A DNA stretch of 64,000 nucleotides from Gammaproteobacteria bacterium (GTDB lineage Bacteria > Pseudomonadota > Gammaproteobacteria > SZUA-140), in assembly GCA_016712635.1 (NCBI GenBank), contig JADJQS010000001.1, positions 346,001 to 410,000 of the forward strand, written 5' to 3'. Under the pieces are notes generated by a model that saw nothing but the letters and a program-made list of their open reading frames with translations, was not told the origin of the DNA and ran no database searches. Made by a program: the position numbers and the translations under genes. This document shows positions 28,101 to 38,395 of this stretch, piece by piece; position 1 is the stretch's first letter; the number at the start of each line of letters is the position of its first letter.

Positions 28101-30364
28101 GAGATCGCTTCGTCGGCACTCAGCTCCACGGCATAAGTGTAGGCGCTCGCGGGTGGCAGATCCGCAGGCATGGCGGCCGGACCCGATTGACCTACGGTAT
28201 ACTCTGTCGCCCGTACATGTATCACTTCAAGTCCATGTATGGTCCCATCCGGCAGCGCCATAGTTGCCGTGGTGCCCTGGGGGAACAGTATTGTTGCCTG
28301 TCGCGAACCGAGCTCATCCAAACTTACACTACCGCGAGCAACCTGCATCGGCGCCTCCGGAGCAAGGCTGATCTCGGTTACCCGCGTGTCGATGGGAATC
28401 ATCACAACGTCAGGCAGCCATGCATAATCCTGCCATGGCGCATTCATAGTGCGTTGCACGCCGAGATAGCCGGCCTTGTTATACTCGACCGTGATCGGCC
28501 CGCCGCCGTTGACAGCCATGTCGAAGGCCCCATCGACTCGGGTCAGGGTCTGACCGTACTCCCCGTGATCGTGAATCGTGACTGTCACACCGGGCAACGG
28601 CCGGCCATTGCGTCCGGTGACGACACCGCGCAGCACCGCGACACGCTCCGGGACGATGATGTTCGGGATCACGCCAGTCTGAATCGGATTTGCGCCTGAA
28701 TACAGGAAGCGAGTAGCGTCCGCGAAGGAGACGCTGACCGTAGAATCGAGTGGCGGGGCCACGGAGGCCGGATCCGGGGGCAACGAACCGGCCGGGGTGT
28801 CATTCTGTTGATTCGGGTCGCTACCGGCCTCCACCTCGGCTCCGTCATTGAAACCGTCCCCATCTGTATCAGCCAGGCGCGGATTGGTCAGGTGCTGATT
28901 AACCTCATCACCGTCAGAAAGACCGTCTCTATCCGAATCCGGATCGATCGGATCGGTATGATAGAGATTGACCTCGTCGCCGTCACCGAGCCCGTCGCCA
29001 TCGGTGTCCGGAGAATTCGGATCGGTTCCAAGCTGATGTTCATTTTCATCTGAAAGCCCGTCTCCATCGGAATCCGGCGGAACATAGACGCTGATACTGA
29101 TCTGCGAGGTGTCCGGGTCGCTTTCGAGCAGGTCATCGCTGACAATCAACTGAACAACATAAGTGCCCGCCAGGTCTGGAACAAAGGTCGGTGAAGTCGT
29201 CGCGTCACCCAGCAAGACCGCATTGCTGTCCGTCGGGATGCTGACAAGCGACCACTGAAAACTCAAGGGATCATAATCTGCATCGCTGGAAGCACTTCCA
29301 TCCAGCACCACAATGTTGCCGATATATGCATCGAAATCGTCTCCTGCGTGAGCAACAGGTCGTGAATTCTGTGTGGTGATCACGACGCGATCAGGAGCAC
29401 TGACAAGATTTCCGTCATCCACGATAAGATCGAATTCATATGTCCCCGGCCGGTCGACATAGAATGCGGGTCGATTCGTGAAGGCGTTATCCAGCGCGGC
29501 GGCGCTCTGTTCCGGCCTTGCAGCGAGTACCCACAGATAGCCCAGAGGATCGCCATCCGCGTCCTCCGATCCGGTTCCATCGAGCAGGACGGTATCGCCG
29601 ACAAACACGGTCTGGTCCGGACCGGCATGGGCTGTTGGCGCGGAGTTCAACGTAGAGATTCGTATCGTATCCGGAACGCTGTCTGCCTGACCGTCACTGA
29701 CAATGAGCTCGACGACATAACTTCCAGGGAGATCAACGACAAAGCTGGGTCTCAGCCCATTACTTTCCTGCAGTTCCGCCGAGCTCCCTGCCGGGACTGA
29801 CTGGAAGCGCCATCGGTACGACAAGGTTTCTCCGTCCACGTCCGTTGAACCCGCGCCGTCCAGCACAACCGTCTCACTTACGTAAGCCGTGAGATCCGTC
29901 CCCGCATTGGCCACCGGAGGTGAGTTATGGGACTCGACCACCGGCAGGTAAAGTCTCGGCGTAAACGTCAGCACCGTGTTCCGTCTCGGTTTCTTGAATA
30001 TAACAACTCGCGCGCGCTTCTCTCCTGGCGACAGCACGGGGTCCACAATGTGATGAAATGGTATACCCTCCGTACTTGCTGTCCCCGGCCAGATGACTGA
30101 CACGGATGCAGGCGAAACATTCTCTACAGCGAGGTACATGGGACCGGACAATGGAACGTTCCCCGTGTTGGTGAATGTCACCACATAGGTTTCATAATTG
30201 TTAAATGGATTGAAATCGGTCTTTATGGATTTGAATGTTACGTGGCTCGGTATCCGGAGCAATTCAAGTGAAACAGCCGCGAAGGCATGGGATACCGTGA
30301 CCAGCATTCCAAAGCATACGGCTATCCATGACCGCGCGATGACGATACGACTCTGTACGCTCAT
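22115..30364 (-). CDS. Giant teneurin-like RHS/YD-repeat secreted protein
   Basis: 2749 aa. In order: signal peptide (1-29); beta region (40-145); three PKD/REJ-like domains, each with DADGDPL-type motifs (about 145-425); thrombospondin type 3 calcium repeats such as [12 protein letters not shown] (427-520); a carboxypeptidase-regulatory/TTR-like domain ([19 protein letters not shown], about 575-650); a beta domain (880-1060); five or six NHL repeats ([15 protein letters not shown], 1098-1435); a YD shell (1458-2628) interrupted by an extra propeller (2010-2358); the RHS core [18 protein letters not shown]; and a variable tip of about 95 residues after [10 protein letters not shown]. This order parallels animal teneurins. 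Likely exported by Sec and surface-located; the tip could be a toxin. ATG 30364 has GGGGGG in front and overlaps an upstream small ORF; 30406 is an alternative. Confidence 0.9.
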   Translation of the reverse strand: MSVQSRIVIARSWIAVCFGMLVTVSHAFAAVSLELLRIPSHVTFKSIKTDFNPFNNYETYVVTFTNTGNVPLSGPMYLAVENVSPASVSVIWPGTASTEGIPFHHIVDPVLSPGEKRARVVIFKKPRRNTVLTFTPRLYLPVVESHNSPPVANAGTDLTAYVSETVVLDGAGSTDVDGETLSYRWRFQSVPAGSSAELQESNGLRPSFVVDLPGSYVVELIVSDGQADSVPDTIRISTLNSAPTAHAGPDQTVFVGDTVLLDGTGSEDADGDPLGYLWVLAARPEQSAAALDNAFTNRPAFYVDRPGTYEFDLIVDDGNLVSAPDRVVITTQNSRPVAHAGDDFDAYIGNIVVLDGSASSDADYDPLSFQWSLVSIPTDSNAVLLGDATTSPTFVPDLAGTYVVQLIVSDDLLESDPDTSQISISVYVPPDSDGDGLSDENEHQLGTDPNSPDTDGDGLGDGDEVNLYHTDPIDPDSDRDGLSDGDEVNQHLTNPRLADTDGDGFNDGAEVEAGSDPNQQNDTPAGSLPPDPASVAPPLDSTVSVSFADATRFLYSGANPIQTGVIPNIIVPERVAVLRGVVTGRNGRPLPGVTVTIHDHGEYGQTLTRVDGAFDMAVNGGGPITVEYNKAGYLGVQRTMNAPWQDYAWLPDVVMIPIDTRVTEISLAPEAPMQVARGSVSLDELGSRQATILFPQGTTATMALPDGTIHGLEVIHVRATEYTVGQSGPAAMPADLPPASAYTYAVELSADEAISAGAVRVDFNQPVLFYVENVRQFPVGEIVPVGWYDRTRAIWVPSDDGQVIEVLGVTGGMADIDLDGSGEPAEAAELAGLGITAAERVQLGMMYSPGTSLFRAPITHFTPFDCNFPWGPPPDAINPPHEPKDIPPPDDDQDSCAGCDIQPQSQSLGERIPVVGTPYQLYYQSKHMPGYTAKTTLQIPVTGATVPGSLLPVEVTIQIAGRIFRRIFLPIPHQQYTFVWDGLDVYGRPINSATAHVAIDYLYKLIYMGPYKGSRAFARMMTGGAISIVGAYNAGPVRMRREWTRLLLNTPALISQAGLGGWTLDVHHAYDPAAKSLWLGDGARLSASDASRVITTAVGGGSVAGAGDGGPAVSARLSSPFDAVAGPDGSIYIADTGSHRIRRVTPDGVITTIAGTGAAGFSGDNGPAAQAQLSGPAGIALSPEGSVYVADTNNHRIRRIDTNGIITTVAGTGTAGFNGFDGDAGLIQLSSPSGIGIGTDGVLYIADTGNGLIRQLTPDGRLITVAGNGANGFQPGEGVPARSVRLNRPSAVIPGKDGSFYIADRDNHRIRKVDVDGNIRTYAGTGTAGYNGDGMLATQSQLNEPAKIALAAEGGLYIADTDNHRVRMVHSDGFITTIAGTGNIGLSGDNGPVALAQLRFPAGAALAPNGDLYVVDEGNNRIRMIGRASASVSEDQFLVPSTDGSQLFQFSVDGRHLRTLDAVSGSVVYRFHYDGSGRLVGIEDVDGDLTAIARDSSGRPQRITAPFGQTTELGVDMSGQLQTVIDPAAHAWRMEYAPGALMSAYTDRNGNRTEYAFEADGRLRRDVDPVGGGWQLHRTASTNNQVVSMTSGEGRVILFGTEYRPNGIRRQINTGADGTVTLSDFSDTTQTTTAQDGTVSQTVEGPDPRFGLLSPRTTQSTITLPQGIISSTNISRTVRLSDPADLLSLGDWYESSTRNGRTTIQEYDASDRTWTATTPAGRVATTVIDSLSRPIEMQAGNLATSSLNYDTHGRVTALVQGEGAGSRTTTFSYHDNGIQAGYLAGITDAAGRQNRYRYDAAGRVIEQILPDDRVIHLSYDANGNLTGITPPGGSAHVFDYTARDEERVYTPPDVATGNTITQYSYNLDRQPMRIQRPDGQSVDYIYDALSGRLQGIATLGGSYLYGYDIVGRNNEITAPDGNNLSFDYAGFLPTGQTWSGDINGSVSREFNDDFQIASLDVNGDSVAYGYDDDGLVTTAGALSLSRDIRNGLMTGSMLGSVSTANGYNEFGELISMDTEGNVALDLTVLGQNITSDILLIRGNFAGASAVAVNGVAMTVAPNGDVSGEIILPNLGINTVTVDVYDGDQLAVQDIAAIDRHALGSPYIVDRVLSVSPSGDVYFFGNDGNVSGAWVVPAGSGLVQQPAWLAEAADVAVGSNGSIYLLKDMNISIYDGTGETPVADLASAGLMFVNDMEVSSDGAVYVTGSTGPGQAAVFRVTGNATLVNIPLPRENDAIASAGILASSAWGMIVRTDRSYFDRILPDDTAITLFQTSTRLRQAGSVGIDDDGTICWTDLAMPVNCRQVDGTIIAMPFNALSLVLGDDGAIYHGDSGGNINRWAAGGAASLIDVTTTPVQGELLLSGTLGGAFYSVAYTRDALGRITRKSETIEGSAILYDYTYDMAGRLNEVRQDGQITATYSYDANGNRSGGVYDAQDRLLSDGTASFTYTANGELLTRTDATGVTTYNYDVFGNLRQVVMPDGTGIDYLIDGQNRRIGKKVNGDLVQGLLYQDQLNPVAELDESGNVLSRFVYAEKSNAPSYMIKNGTAYRILSDHLGSPRLIVNTEDGSIAQRIDYDVWGNIMNDTNPGFQPFGFAGGIHDRQTGLVRFGARDYDPKLGRWMAKDPILFNSGDMNLYGYVGENPVNRVDPAGLDWFRPDTNPYVVGRENSNLVEPGKGIGKLIDDYVPAGHTFGILHDALVDIGLTAGLPDWLINIPTMPGMYVLAVATEVDNSILKLVGKKPLLMCD

Positions 30365-30663
30365 CTTACCCCCCGACCTGGACCTTCCTGAATCGTTGAT
30401 AGCCATACGAGTCTTGGACCGATCACCCGAATCGATTCAGGGAATCCTTCCATGCGCACGATCGTGATCGATTCTGAATAATCTCCAAACGGACGATGCT
30501 GCAGCGCAATGCAGGACTTCCTGCTACGCCTGAAATCACGCTGCGGTGGACATTGAGTGGATGCGCCGCTCATGTCGACGCAAGCGGGATAAGCCAGGCT
30601 TATGAGCCTGGGGTACTGCGCAAAACGCGGGCGTGGTATTCCGCAAGTCCGGATGTGATTCAT
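30361..30663 (-). CDS. Possible small ORF coupled to the RHS gene
   Basis: 100 aa: begins [20 protein letters not shown], contains four cysteines, ends [10 protein letters not shown]. It has an AAGGAG RBS 9 nt before its ATG, and its TGA overlaps the RHS start codon (ATGA). No domain or signal peptide is recognisable and the composition is not strongly coding-like. It may be a leader ORF that couples translation rather than a functional protein. Confidence 0.35.
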   Translation of the reverse strand: MNHIRTCGIPRPRFAQYPRLISLAYPACVDMSGASTQCPPQRDFRRSRKSCIALQHRPFGDYSESITIVRMEGFPESIRVIGPRLVWLSTIQEGPGRGVR

Positions 30664-30928
30664 CAGATGACGCTCCTTCGTCTGCTCATCCTCATTCCTT
30701 GAGGATGGATTCGCACACAATCGTACCAGTGGTAATCAGGGGTTATTTATGCCGCGATTCCGCCCCAGGATCTATCCCCTATGCGTGCTAACCTTGATGA
30801 TCTAGCGAATTAAGGGCAATGCCGCAGATGCCAGGACCGGCGCCACTGAGGTAATAACTGGGATTCGAGCGTATACGCCTCCCATTGAGGGGGACGGGTC
30901 AATGTTGAGACTCCGACTATGTCGAGGC
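30664..30928. other. Spacer between the RHS locus and thiO
   Basis: About 265 bp without a supported gene. It should hold the RHS promoter on the minus strand and the 3' end of the thiO transcript, but I see no clear -35/-10 pair, sigma-54 site or terminator hairpin. Confidence 0.45.
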
Positions 30929-32008
30929 TTATCGGTCGACCTTGTAGGCCGAGGGATCCACTTCACTGTCACGCCCCAGAATCAGATCCACCATCAGCCG
31001 CGCGCTCGCCGGCGCGAGCAGAAGTCCATTGCGAAAGTGCCCGGCGTTGAGGAACAGGCCCTGCACTCCAGGCACTGGACCTATATAAGGAATCTCGTTC
31101 GCCGCGCCGGGGCGCAGGCCGGACCAGTGTTGCTCGATCTCACAGCGCGCGAGTCCGGGGACCAGGGCTTCCGCCGCCTGCCGCAGTTCCTCGCGCGCAT
31201 CCGGCGTGGTCTCCTTGTCGAAGCCGGTGTCCTCCACCGTGCTGCCGACCAGCACACGACCGTCGCGGCGCGGGATCGCGTAATGCCCAGCCTCGATCAG
31301 GATGTGCCGGATGAATCCTGGCTGGGCGAGATAGAGCAGCATCTGCCCGCGCACGGGCCTGACCTCGATGCGGATGTCGAGCATACCCAGCACTCGTGCG
31401 CTCCAGGCACCGGCGGCGACGATGACGGTGTCGGCGCGCAAGGTGTCGTGTTCGGTGCGCACGCCGACGATGCGGCCGTCGCGCTGCAGGACGTCGGTCA
31501 CGGGACATTGCTCGCTCAGCAGCACACCACGGCGAACCAGATCGTCGCGCAGGGCGCGGATCAGGCGCGGGTTGCGGATCTGCGCCACCCCGGGAAACCA
31601 GAGTGCGCGCTTCGTCACCCTGCACGCGGGTTCGAGCGCGGAGATCCGGGCCGGATCCTCGATCTGTTCCAGCGCGACCTGATGCTGCACCGACCAGTTC
31701 GTCGCCGCATCGGCGTCCGCGGCGTCAAGCACGAGCAGTCCGCTGGGGTCCCACTCCGGATCGATGCCGGTATCGGAGATCAGTTCCCGCGCGAGCCCTG
31801 GATAATGACGCTGCCCCCAGTCAGCGAGAACCGTAACCGCCTCGGGCGACCGCCACGGATAAAGCGGCGAGAGGATGCCGCCGCCCGCCCAGGAGGACTC
31901 ACCGCCGAGGGCGCCGCGCTCGACGATGCGCACGCGGCACCCCGCCCGCGCCAGCTCGCGAGCGCACAACATGCCGATGATCCCGCCCCCGACAACGATA
32001 CATTCCAT
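30929..32008 (-). CDS. thiO: Glycine oxidase ThiO-like FAD-dependent oxidoreductase
   Basis: 359 aa of the DAO family. The N-terminal dinucleotide fold is IVVGGGIIGMLCARELARAG, followed by SSWAGGGILSPLYPW, which is typical of ThiO. The C-terminal FAD contacts are HWSGLRPGAANEIPYIGPV and FLNAGHFRNGLLLAPASARL. ThiO oxidises glycine to iminoacetate for the thiazole part of thiamine. No other thiamine-synthesis gene is beside it (a ThiE-like domain is at 61.9 kb). A related D-amino-acid oxidase is the alternative. Confidence 0.87.
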   Translation of the reverse strand: MECIVVGGGIIGMLCARELARAGCRVRIVERGALGGESSWAGGGILSPLYPWRSPEAVTVLADWGQRHYPGLARELISDTGIDPEWDPSGLLVLDAADADAATNWSVQHQVALEQIEDPARISALEPACRVTKRALWFPGVAQIRNPRLIRALRDDLVRRGVLLSEQCPVTDVLQRDGRIVGVRTEHDTLRADTVIVAAGAWSARVLGMLDIRIEVRPVRGQMLLYLAQPGFIRHILIEAGHYAIPRRDGRVLVGSTVEDTGFDKETTPDAREELRQAAEALVPGLARCEIEQHWSGLRPGAANEIPYIGPVPGVQGLFLNAGHFRNGLLLAPASARLMVDLILGRDSEVDPSAYKVDR

Positions 32009-32033
32009 CGAAACTGACGCCTTCTGATCCTCT

Positions 32034-32068
32034 GGTCCGGGTACCGGACCGGAATATGAAATATTTCA
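32034..32068. promoter_or_regulatory. Two palindromes between thiO and fimT
   Basis: GGTCCGG-GTA-CCGGACC (32034-32050) is a perfect 7-bp dyad, and TGAAATATTTCA (32057-32068) a perfect 12-mer, 7 bp apart. They sit in the 209-bp divergent spacer, so either could be an operator for thiO or the minor pilin operon. No known consensus matched. Confidence 0.4.
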
Positions 32069-32216
32069 CAAATGCGGCCGATATGAAAGGGACGGAAGTT
32101 CCCGGTCTCCGTAGTTTTCATTGGAGATTCAAGCAATAAGGCCGTTTATCCGGCCGCCGGGACCGCCCGTCTGAATTCACATGACCCGATGCGGCGCGAG
32201 TGTTATCACTGTAACC

Positions 32217-32702
32217 ATGAAAAAAGCACATACAGGTTTCACCCTGATCGAGCTGTTGATCGCACTGACGATCGGCGGGTTGTTGCTGGGGTTGGCGGTG
32301 CCGTCCTTCACCAACATGATGCGCAACAACCGACTGACCACCGAGGCGAATAACCTGGTGACCGCATTCAATATTGCGCGCTCCGAGGCCATCAACCGCC
32401 GCGGGACGATCACAGTCTGTCCCAGCACGAACCAGACGAGCTGCAACGGGGACAGCTGGGACGATGGCTGGATCGTTCTGGTCGACGCCACGGATGATGT
32501 GGTCCAGGTCTTTTCGGCGATGAAAGGCCATCCGACGATCGACAGTACGGCGGACAGCGTCCAGTACACGGCGGGCGGCTTCCTGAACGGAGGCGCTGCG
32601 GTATCCATCGGTATCTGCATGGAAGGAGTCGATCAGGGCCGCCAGATCAACATCACCGCCACCGGCCGGCCGAACAACGTGACGCCGTACCCGGAGTGTT
32701 AA
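32217..32702 (+). CDS. fimT: Minor pilin FimT/FimU (GspH-like)
   Basis: 161 aa. The type III signal sequence MKKAHTG-FTLIELLIALTIGG has the PilD cleavage site after Gly7 and Glu5 of the mature protein. A GspH/FimT domain follows with VTAFNIARSEAINRRGTITVCPS and a C-terminal GRPNNVTPYPEC. Minor pilins of this class help prime pilus assembly. First gene of the fimT-pilVWXY1Y2E operon. ATG 32217 gives the short basic leader expected; an in-frame ATG at 32181 would make a longer leader. No good RBS precedes either. Confidence 0.9.
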   Translation: MKKAHTGFTLIELLIALTIGGLLLGLAVPSFTNMMRNNRLTTEANNLVTAFNIARSEAINRRGTITVCPSTNQTSCNGDSWDDGWIVLVDATDDVVQVFSAMKGHPTIDSTADSVQYTAGGFLNGGAAVSIGICMEGVDQGRQINITATGRPNNVTPYPEC

Positions 32703-32716
32703 GGAGGAACGCGAGG

Positions 32717-33193
32717 ATGCTCTCACTGCGACTTCACAAACCCGCCGCGGGCAAGCAGCGCGGCTTCACCCTGATCGAGGTCCTGGTTACCGTGATCATA
32801 CTCGCGATCGGCCTGCTGGGACTCGCCGGCCTGCAACTGGGAGGCTTGCGCTACAGCTTCAGCGCCTACCAGCGCTCGCAGGCGACGATCATGGCGAATG
32901 ACATCGTCGACCGTATGCGGGCCAACCGCACCGTTGCCGAGGCGGGCGCCTATGACATCGATATCGGTGACGATCCCGACGATCAGGACTGCAGCGGCGT
33001 CGGCGCGAACTGCACCACGGCCGACATGGCGGACGCCGATCTGTTTGAATGGAAACAGGCGCTGGCAGATATCCTGCCCGCCGGCGACGGCTCGATAGTC
33101 AACAACGGCGGTACATTCACGATCACGATCCAGTGGGATGACACCCGCGGTGAGGAAGCGCCGAAGACCCTGGCCATGGAGACCGTGTTATGA
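32717..33193 (+). CDS. pilV: Minor pilin PilV
   Basis: 158 aa. The leader MLSLRLHKPAAGKQRG precedes FTLIEVLVTVIILAIGLLGLAGLQ, a PilV-type prepilin N-terminus. The mature protein is acidic, with the QATIMANDIVDRMRANR phrase conserved in PilV and two cysteines (DQDCSG, GANCTT). AAGGAGG precedes ATG 32717 by 10 nt. Its TGA overlaps the pilW ATG by four bases, so the two are coupled. It forms part of the minor-pilin complex that carries PilY1. Confidence 0.92.
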   Translation: MLSLRLHKPAAGKQRGFTLIEVLVTVIILAIGLLGLAGLQLGGLRYSFSAYQRSQATIMANDIVDRMRANRTVAEAGAYDIDIGDDPDDQDCSGVGANCTTADMADADLFEWKQALADILPAGDGSIVNNGGTFTITIQWDDTRGEEAPKTLAMETVL

Positions 33194-34227
33194 CGCCGGT
33201 TAAGTTCATGTCAGGATCGCCGCGATTCCAGCAGGGCCTGAGCATTGTCGAGCTAATGGTGGCGATCGCCATCAGCCTGATCCTGCTGACCGGGGTGGTA
33301 CAGATCTTCCTCAGCAGCAAGACCTCCTACCGCCTGCTGGAGGCCACCTCCCGGGTTCAGGAGAACGGCCGCTTCGCCGTCGGATTCATCGGCGAGGACG
33401 TGCGCATGGCCGGCTATCGCGGCTGCTACCGGGACACCCCGGCGAACATCGAAGCGGGGATTAACACCCCCACATTATTCAACTGGGATTACGCGACCGG
33501 AATCCAGGGCAACGAATGGACCGGAGCGGGATGGACCCCGGGACTGAACGCCCTGATCGCGGGGCAGGTTGTCAATGGAACCGATGTGCTGGTCACTCGC
33601 GGGCTCGCGGACGACGGCGTCAACCTGACCAGCACATCGACCACGGCCCAGATATTTGCTGTCGATGCAGACAACTTTACCAACGGCGACATCATGATCG
33701 TCAGCGACTGCTCGCAATCGTCGATCTTCCAGGTCACCAGCCAGGCCAGCGCCGCCGGCATCGTGACCCTCGACCACGCCTCCGGCGGGGCATGGGTCCC
33801 GGGTAACATCAACACCAACCTGGCCAGGGTCTACGGCACCGATGCCCAGGTGGGCCGACTGGTCACCAACATCTATTACATCGGCACCGGGGCCAGCGGC
33901 TCGCCGGCGCTGTTCCGCCAGTCGACGCAGCCGGGCGGCGCCATGCAGGCGCAGGAACTGGCCGATGACGTGGAGAACATGCAGGTGCTTTACGGCGAGG
34001 ACACCGACAATGACGGTGTCGCCAACCGCTACGTCACCGCCAACAACATCGGATCATTGAATAACGTAGTGAGCGTGCGCGTCAGCCTGCTGATCCGTAG
34101 CGAAGACAATATCGCCTCCGCTGAGCAGACCTATACCTACGACGGCGAAGACATCGAGGCGGGTGATCTGCGCGTGCGCCGAATTTTCAACACCACCATC
34201 AAGATCAGAAATAGAGGCGAGCTGTGA
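33190..34227 (+). CDS. pilW: Minor pilin PilW
   Basis: 345 aa. The prepilin motif is QQG-LSIVELMVAIAISLILLTGVVQIFL, with the glutamate at mature position 5, followed by the PilW phrase RVQENGRFAVGFIGEDVRMAGYRGC. The long C-terminal beta domain ends VSLLIRSEDNIASAEQTYTY. It overlaps pilV at its start; pilX follows within 23 bp. PilW is one of the larger minor pilins in the tip complex. Confidence 0.93.
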   Translation: MTPVKFMSGSPRFQQGLSIVELMVAIAISLILLTGVVQIFLSSKTSYRLLEATSRVQENGRFAVGFIGEDVRMAGYRGCYRDTPANIEAGINTPTLFNWDYATGIQGNEWTGAGWTPGLNALIAGQVVNGTDVLVTRGLADDGVNLTSTSTTAQIFAVDADNFTNGDIMIVSDCSQSSIFQVTSQASAAGIVTLDHASGGAWVPGNINTNLARVYGTDAQVGRLVTNIYYIGTGASGSPALFRQSTQPGGAMQAQELADDVENMQVLYGEDTDNDGVANRYVTANNIGSLNNVVSVRVSLLIRSEDNIASAEQTYTYDGEDIEAGDLRVRRIFNTTIKIRNRGEL

Positions 34228-34250
34228 TTATTAAGCAGACGGGGAGTGCC

Positions 34251-34763
34251 ATGAAGAGTAGCCGTGATCGTCAACGAGGATCCACCCTGGTCATCAGCCT
34301 GATGATCCTGGTCGTGATGACCTTGATCGGCGTGACAGGCATCGCCTCCTCCACCCTGGAGGAAAAGATGGCCGGTAATACGCGCGACCAGGCGCTCGCC
34401 TTCCAGGCAGCGGAGGCCGCACTGCGGGACGGAGAGCAATACTGGACCAATATCGTATCGCTCGCGGCCGCCTTCAATGGAACCAATGCGGGACTCTATC
34501 CCGCTGACGAGCGCCCCGACGTGCTGGATGAGGACACCTGGGACAACTCCAGGGCGTATTCCGGTGCGATCGACGGTGTCAAACAGCAGCCGCGCTATAT
34601 CATTGAACTTCTGGGCCAGATACAGACGGACACGGATGACCTGAACCTCGGCGGTTACGGCGAGACCAGTGGCTTGTCCACTCCATTCGTAGCGCGCGTC
34701 ACCGCACGCGCTGTCGGAGGCACGAACAACACTATCGTCATCCTTCAATCAAATGTCCTTTAA
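34251..34763 (+). CDS. pilX: Minor pilin PilX
   Basis: 170 aa. The leader MKSSRDRQRG precedes STLVISLMILVVMTLIGVTGIASSTLEEKMAGN, the PilX N-terminus, then QALAFQAAEAALRDGEQYW, conserved in the family. The glutamate usually at mature position 5 is absent, which is normal for PilX. ATG 34251 has GGGGAG in front; a GTG at 34224 overlapping pilW is an alternative. Fourth gene of the operon, followed by pilY1. Confidence 0.92.
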   Translation: MKSSRDRQRGSTLVISLMILVVMTLIGVTGIASSTLEEKMAGNTRDQALAFQAAEAALRDGEQYWTNIVSLAAAFNGTNAGLYPADERPDVLDEDTWDNSRAYSGAIDGVKQQPRYIIELLGQIQTDTDDLNLGGYGETSGLSTPFVARVTARAVGGTNNTIVILQSNVL

Positions 34764-34814
34764 GGTTATTGCCACACCCATGCGATACCGTCACTTCCTT
34801 TCAGGAGTCACGTC

Positions 34815-37800
34815 ATGAACAAGATCAGACACACAATGCAGCGCTATCTGTCCGCCTTCAGCGTACTGGCCTTGACGTTCGCGCCAGGGATCCAGCAGGC
34901 CATGGCCGCACCGGGCACGATCTCGCAAGTCCCGCTCTATGTCGGCCCCTCGGTTGAGCCCAACGTGGTGTTCCTGGCCGATGACTCGGGCAGCATGGAC
35001 TGGGGCCTAATGACGCCAGAGAGCGACGGCATCATGTATCTCGGCAGCCTGGATTACTACTACACCCATCCGGCGGCCAGTAACGACTGGACATGGGTGC
35101 TCCCTGCGGAAGAGTACATGATCAACGTTAAGGGTGTAGCCGCGCCCGTGCTCGGCGTCTGGCGCGCATGGAACCATAACTACAATACGATCTATTACAA
35201 CCCGGGGGTGACCTACACACCGTGGGCAGGACTCAACAGCAGCGGTGTCGCGTACGGCAATGCCGACCCTACGGCCGCGCGCGTCAACCCCTATACATCG
35301 AGCGAAGGCACCGTTAACCTGACCAACAAAAATACGTCCTACGCGACCGACTATCCATCGATGGCCGCTTTCACGGTCACCAATTTCTATCCAGCGCGCT
35401 ACTACACCTGGACCGACAGTGACAGCGACGGTGTCGTCGATCCTGCGGACGCACATACCCTGGTAGAGATCACCAATGTCACCACCAACATGACGGCCTC
35501 ACCGCCTTCGAGTTATACCGGCAGCGCCAATCGCACCGACTGTGCCGCCGCACCCGTATGCACGTATGCGGAAGAGATCCAGAACTTCGCCAACTGGTTT
35601 TCCTACTACCGCAAGCGCGAGCTGACCAATAAGGCCGCGATCAGCCTGTCCGCCGCCGGAATCACGGGCGTGCGCATGGGCTACGCCACCATCAACAATA
35701 ATAACAGCGTCAAGATCAAGGTCGCATCGATGAACCTTGATCCTACGACAGGAAATAAGAAAAAGCTGTACGAGAAGCTCTTCAAGTCGAATGCCAGCGG
35801 CGGCACACCTTTGCAGACGGAACTGCGCGACACGGGCAAGTACTTTGAATGCAAATCCGGCAATATCATGGGGGTCAGCGGCTCGAATTGCCCGATACTG
35901 CCCTCTGCCCAGGGTGGCCAGTGTCAGAAGAACTTTGCAATCCTGATGACGGACGGCTTTTATAACGGCAGCTCGCCGAGTCTGAGCCCGTCCAATACTG
36001 ACGGCGACGACAACACCGACTTCGACGGCGATTCGTATGGCGACAGCGAAAGCAACTCGCTGGCCGACGTCGCCATGCACTACTATGAGCGCGACCTCTC
36101 CACCTCACTCGCGAATGACGTCCCGGTCTGGGAGGACTCCGAGGACCAGGCCCGGCATCAGCACATGAACACCTTCACCGTCGCCTTCGGCGTCAACGGC
36201 ACGCTGGACCCCTTCGACACCAAGACCCCAGGTGATGCCACCGATACCGATCCGACCGCTGCGGGCTTCGAATGGCCCGATCCGGACGATGGCGATGCCG
36301 AGAAGATCGACGACCTCTGGCATACAGCGTACAACGGCCGCGGACAGTTCTACAGCGCGCAGGACTCGACAACCCTTGCATCGGGTCTGGCAGACGCCTT
36401 CGCCAGCGTCACACGCGGCACCAGTTCTTCTTCGGCCGTGGCTTTCAATACCACAACCCTCGACACCGGCAGCCGGGTCTACCAGGCGACCTTCAACCCG
36501 TCCGACAACTGGCACGGCGACCTGCTCGCCTTTGAACTTTCCATGGACGGCTCTATCGGAGACACCCCCGCATGGCACGCTTCGGACGTACTCGATGCCA
36601 TGGTACCGTCGGAACGGGTAATATTCACCTACAATGAGACAAGCGAGCAGGGCATCGCGTTCAAGACCCTGTCTGATCTTTCTACCAAGCAGCAGAACGA
36701 CCTGAACACGAGCCCCGCCGGCACTGCCGATGGGCTTGGGCAGGCGCGTCTGGATTATCTGCGGGGTATACGCACCGACGAGGATGCGGGTAACTTCTTC
36801 CGCGAACGCACCAATGTCCTCGGCGACATCGTCTACTCAAATCCGGTCTACGTCGGCCCGCCACAATCGGGCTACAGCGACGATCCGGCCTTCGGAGGCG
36901 GATCCTATGGCAGCTTCAATCCGTCGCGCGCCCCGGTCATTTATGTAGGGTCGAACGACGGCATGCTGCACGGATTCCGGGAATCCGACGGCCAGGAGGT
37001 CTTCGCCTACGTTCCGAACATGCTCTTCTCCAGCGCCGCCAGTGAAGGCCTGCACTACCTGACAGACCCGGCGTATGAGCATCGCTATTACGTCGATCTC
37101 AGCCCGACGGTGGCAGACGTATATCTTAACAGCAGCTGGAAAACGGTCCTGATCGGCGGATATCGGGCGGGCGCTCGCGGCCTGTTCGCTCTCGACGTCA
37201 CCGATCCTGACGGAATCGAGGACGCTGATGCTAACTCCACCGTGTTATGGGAGTTCACCAGCGACGATGACAACAGCCTCGGTCATTCCTTCAGCAAGCC
37301 CACCATGGCGCTGATGGAAAATGACAAATGGGCGGCCGTAATCGGTAACGGTTATAACGATTTGGGCGACGGGCAGGCCAAACTGTTCATTCTCTACATG
37401 GATGAAGGTATGGATCGCACCTGGAGCAGCGGCGACTACAAGGTCATCACGACCGGCGTCGGCAGCTCTGGCGACCGCAACGGATTGTCCACGCCAGCCC
37501 TGGTCGACACCGACGGCAACGGAAAGGCCGACCGTGTTTACGCCGGCGACCTGAAAGGCAACCTCTGGGCCTTCGACTTGTCGGATCCCGACAACGACTC
37601 TACCTGGAGCGTCGCCTACGGCAAAGCGCTGTTTAATGCAACGGCAGGTTCGGCGCAACCGATCACCTCGAAGCCCGTGGTCGCACGCAATCCGGCGACC
37701 TCGCTCACCATCGACAACACTCCCAACATCCTGGTCTTCTTCGGCACTGGTCAGTACATGGTCAACGGAGACAAGACCAGCACCAGTACACAGACCTTCT

Positions 37801-38345
37801 ACGGCGTATGGGACAACAACGACGTGGGCAGTGGATCGACCCTGACCCGCGCCAGCCTGGTCGAACAGGAGCTGGACGGCGACTCGACCGCGGACATCCG
37901 CGTCGTAACGGATCACGATGTCAGCTACAGCTCGCAGTATGGCTGGTATTTCGACCTGCCGACTTCGGGCGAGCGCGTCGTCGTCGATCCCAAGATCCGC
38001 GGCGAATATGTCTTCTTCAATACCCTGATTCCGGATCCCAACACCTGCAATACACAGGGCTATGGCTGGCTGATGGCGCTCAGGATGGTGAACGGAGGCG
38101 AACCGAACAGCCCCGTCTTCGACATCAATAATGATGGCGAAGTCGATGAGAACGACCAGGTTGGCGAGGACGACAACTTGAAGAACCCGAGCGGCGTGCG
38201 GCTCGACGGCATCCCAGCCGGTTCGAACTTCCTCGAGGACTACATGTATACGCCGGATGACGACGGTGACATCGACGTGCGTAAGATTGACGCCGGAGAC
38301 AGCACTGACCGTGGTCGCCTGTCCTGGCGTGAGGTCAGCCAGTGA
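34815..38345 (+). CDS. pilY1: Type IV pilus tip adhesin PilY1
   Basis: 1176 aa. The signal peptide ends near QQAMAAPG. A von Willebrand A-like N-terminal region has a MIDAS-type DDSGS at residues 56-60, and the long middle contains NFAILMTDGFYNGSSP. The C-terminal quinoprotein-like beta propeller (about 640-1110) has APVIYVGSNDGMLHGF and the calcium loop DTDGNGKAD followed by RVYAGDLKGNLWAFDL, as in Pseudomonas PilY1. It regulates extension and retraction, adhesion and surface sensing. The RBS is AGGAG. It is the fifth gene of the operon. Confidence 0.95.
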   Translation: MNKIRHTMQRYLSAFSVLALTFAPGIQQAMAAPGTISQVPLYVGPSVEPNVVFLADDSGSMDWGLMTPESDGIMYLGSLDYYYTHPAASNDWTWVLPAEEYMINVKGVAAPVLGVWRAWNHNYNTIYYNPGVTYTPWAGLNSSGVAYGNADPTAARVNPYTSSEGTVNLTNKNTSYATDYPSMAAFTVTNFYPARYYTWTDSDSDGVVDPADAHTLVEITNVTTNMTASPPSSYTGSANRTDCAAAPVCTYAEEIQNFANWFSYYRKRELTNKAAISLSAAGITGVRMGYATINNNNSVKIKVASMNLDPTTGNKKKLYEKLFKSNASGGTPLQTELRDTGKYFECKSGNIMGVSGSNCPILPSAQGGQCQKNFAILMTDGFYNGSSPSLSPSNTDGDDNTDFDGDSYGDSESNSLADVAMHYYERDLSTSLANDVPVWEDSEDQARHQHMNTFTVAFGVNGTLDPFDTKTPGDATDTDPTAAGFEWPDPDDGDAEKIDDLWHTAYNGRGQFYSAQDSTTLASGLADAFASVTRGTSSSSAVAFNTTTLDTGSRVYQATFNPSDNWHGDLLAFELSMDGSIGDTPAWHASDVLDAMVPSERVIFTYNETSEQGIAFKTLSDLSTKQQNDLNTSPAGTADGLGQARLDYLRGIRTDEDAGNFFRERTNVLGDIVYSNPVYVGPPQSGYSDDPAFGGGSYGSFNPSRAPVIYVGSNDGMLHGFRESDGQEVFAYVPNMLFSSAASEGLHYLTDPAYEHRYYVDLSPTVADVYLNSSWKTVLIGGYRAGARGLFALDVTDPDGIEDADANSTVLWEFTSDDDNSLGHSFSKPTMALMENDKWAAVIGNGYNDLGDGQAKLFILYMDEGMDRTWSSGDYKVITTGVGSSGDRNGLSTPALVDTDGNGKADRVYAGDLKGNLWAFDLSDPDNDSTWSVAYGKALFNATAGSAQPITSKPVVARNPATSLTIDNTPNILVFFGTGQYMVNGDKTSTSTQTFYGVWDNNDVGSGSTLTRASLVEQELDGDSTADIRVVTDHDVSYSSQYGWYFDLPTSGERVVVDPKIRGEYVFFNTLIPDPNTCNTQGYGWLMALRMVNGGEPNSPVFDINNDGEVDENDQVGEDDNLKNPSGVRLDGIPAGSNFLEDYMYTPDDDGDIDVRKIDAGDSTDRGRLSWREVSQ

Positions 38346-38395
38346 CCGGCGCCGGCCCTGAGCCTGCATATCGGAATTGTAACGGAGACACCATT

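Noticed and set aside
28888..29145. Arg/Ile-rich minus-strand frame in the calcium-repeat region of the RHS gene
   Set aside because: Alternate-frame reading of the repetitive DxDxDG-coding DNA.
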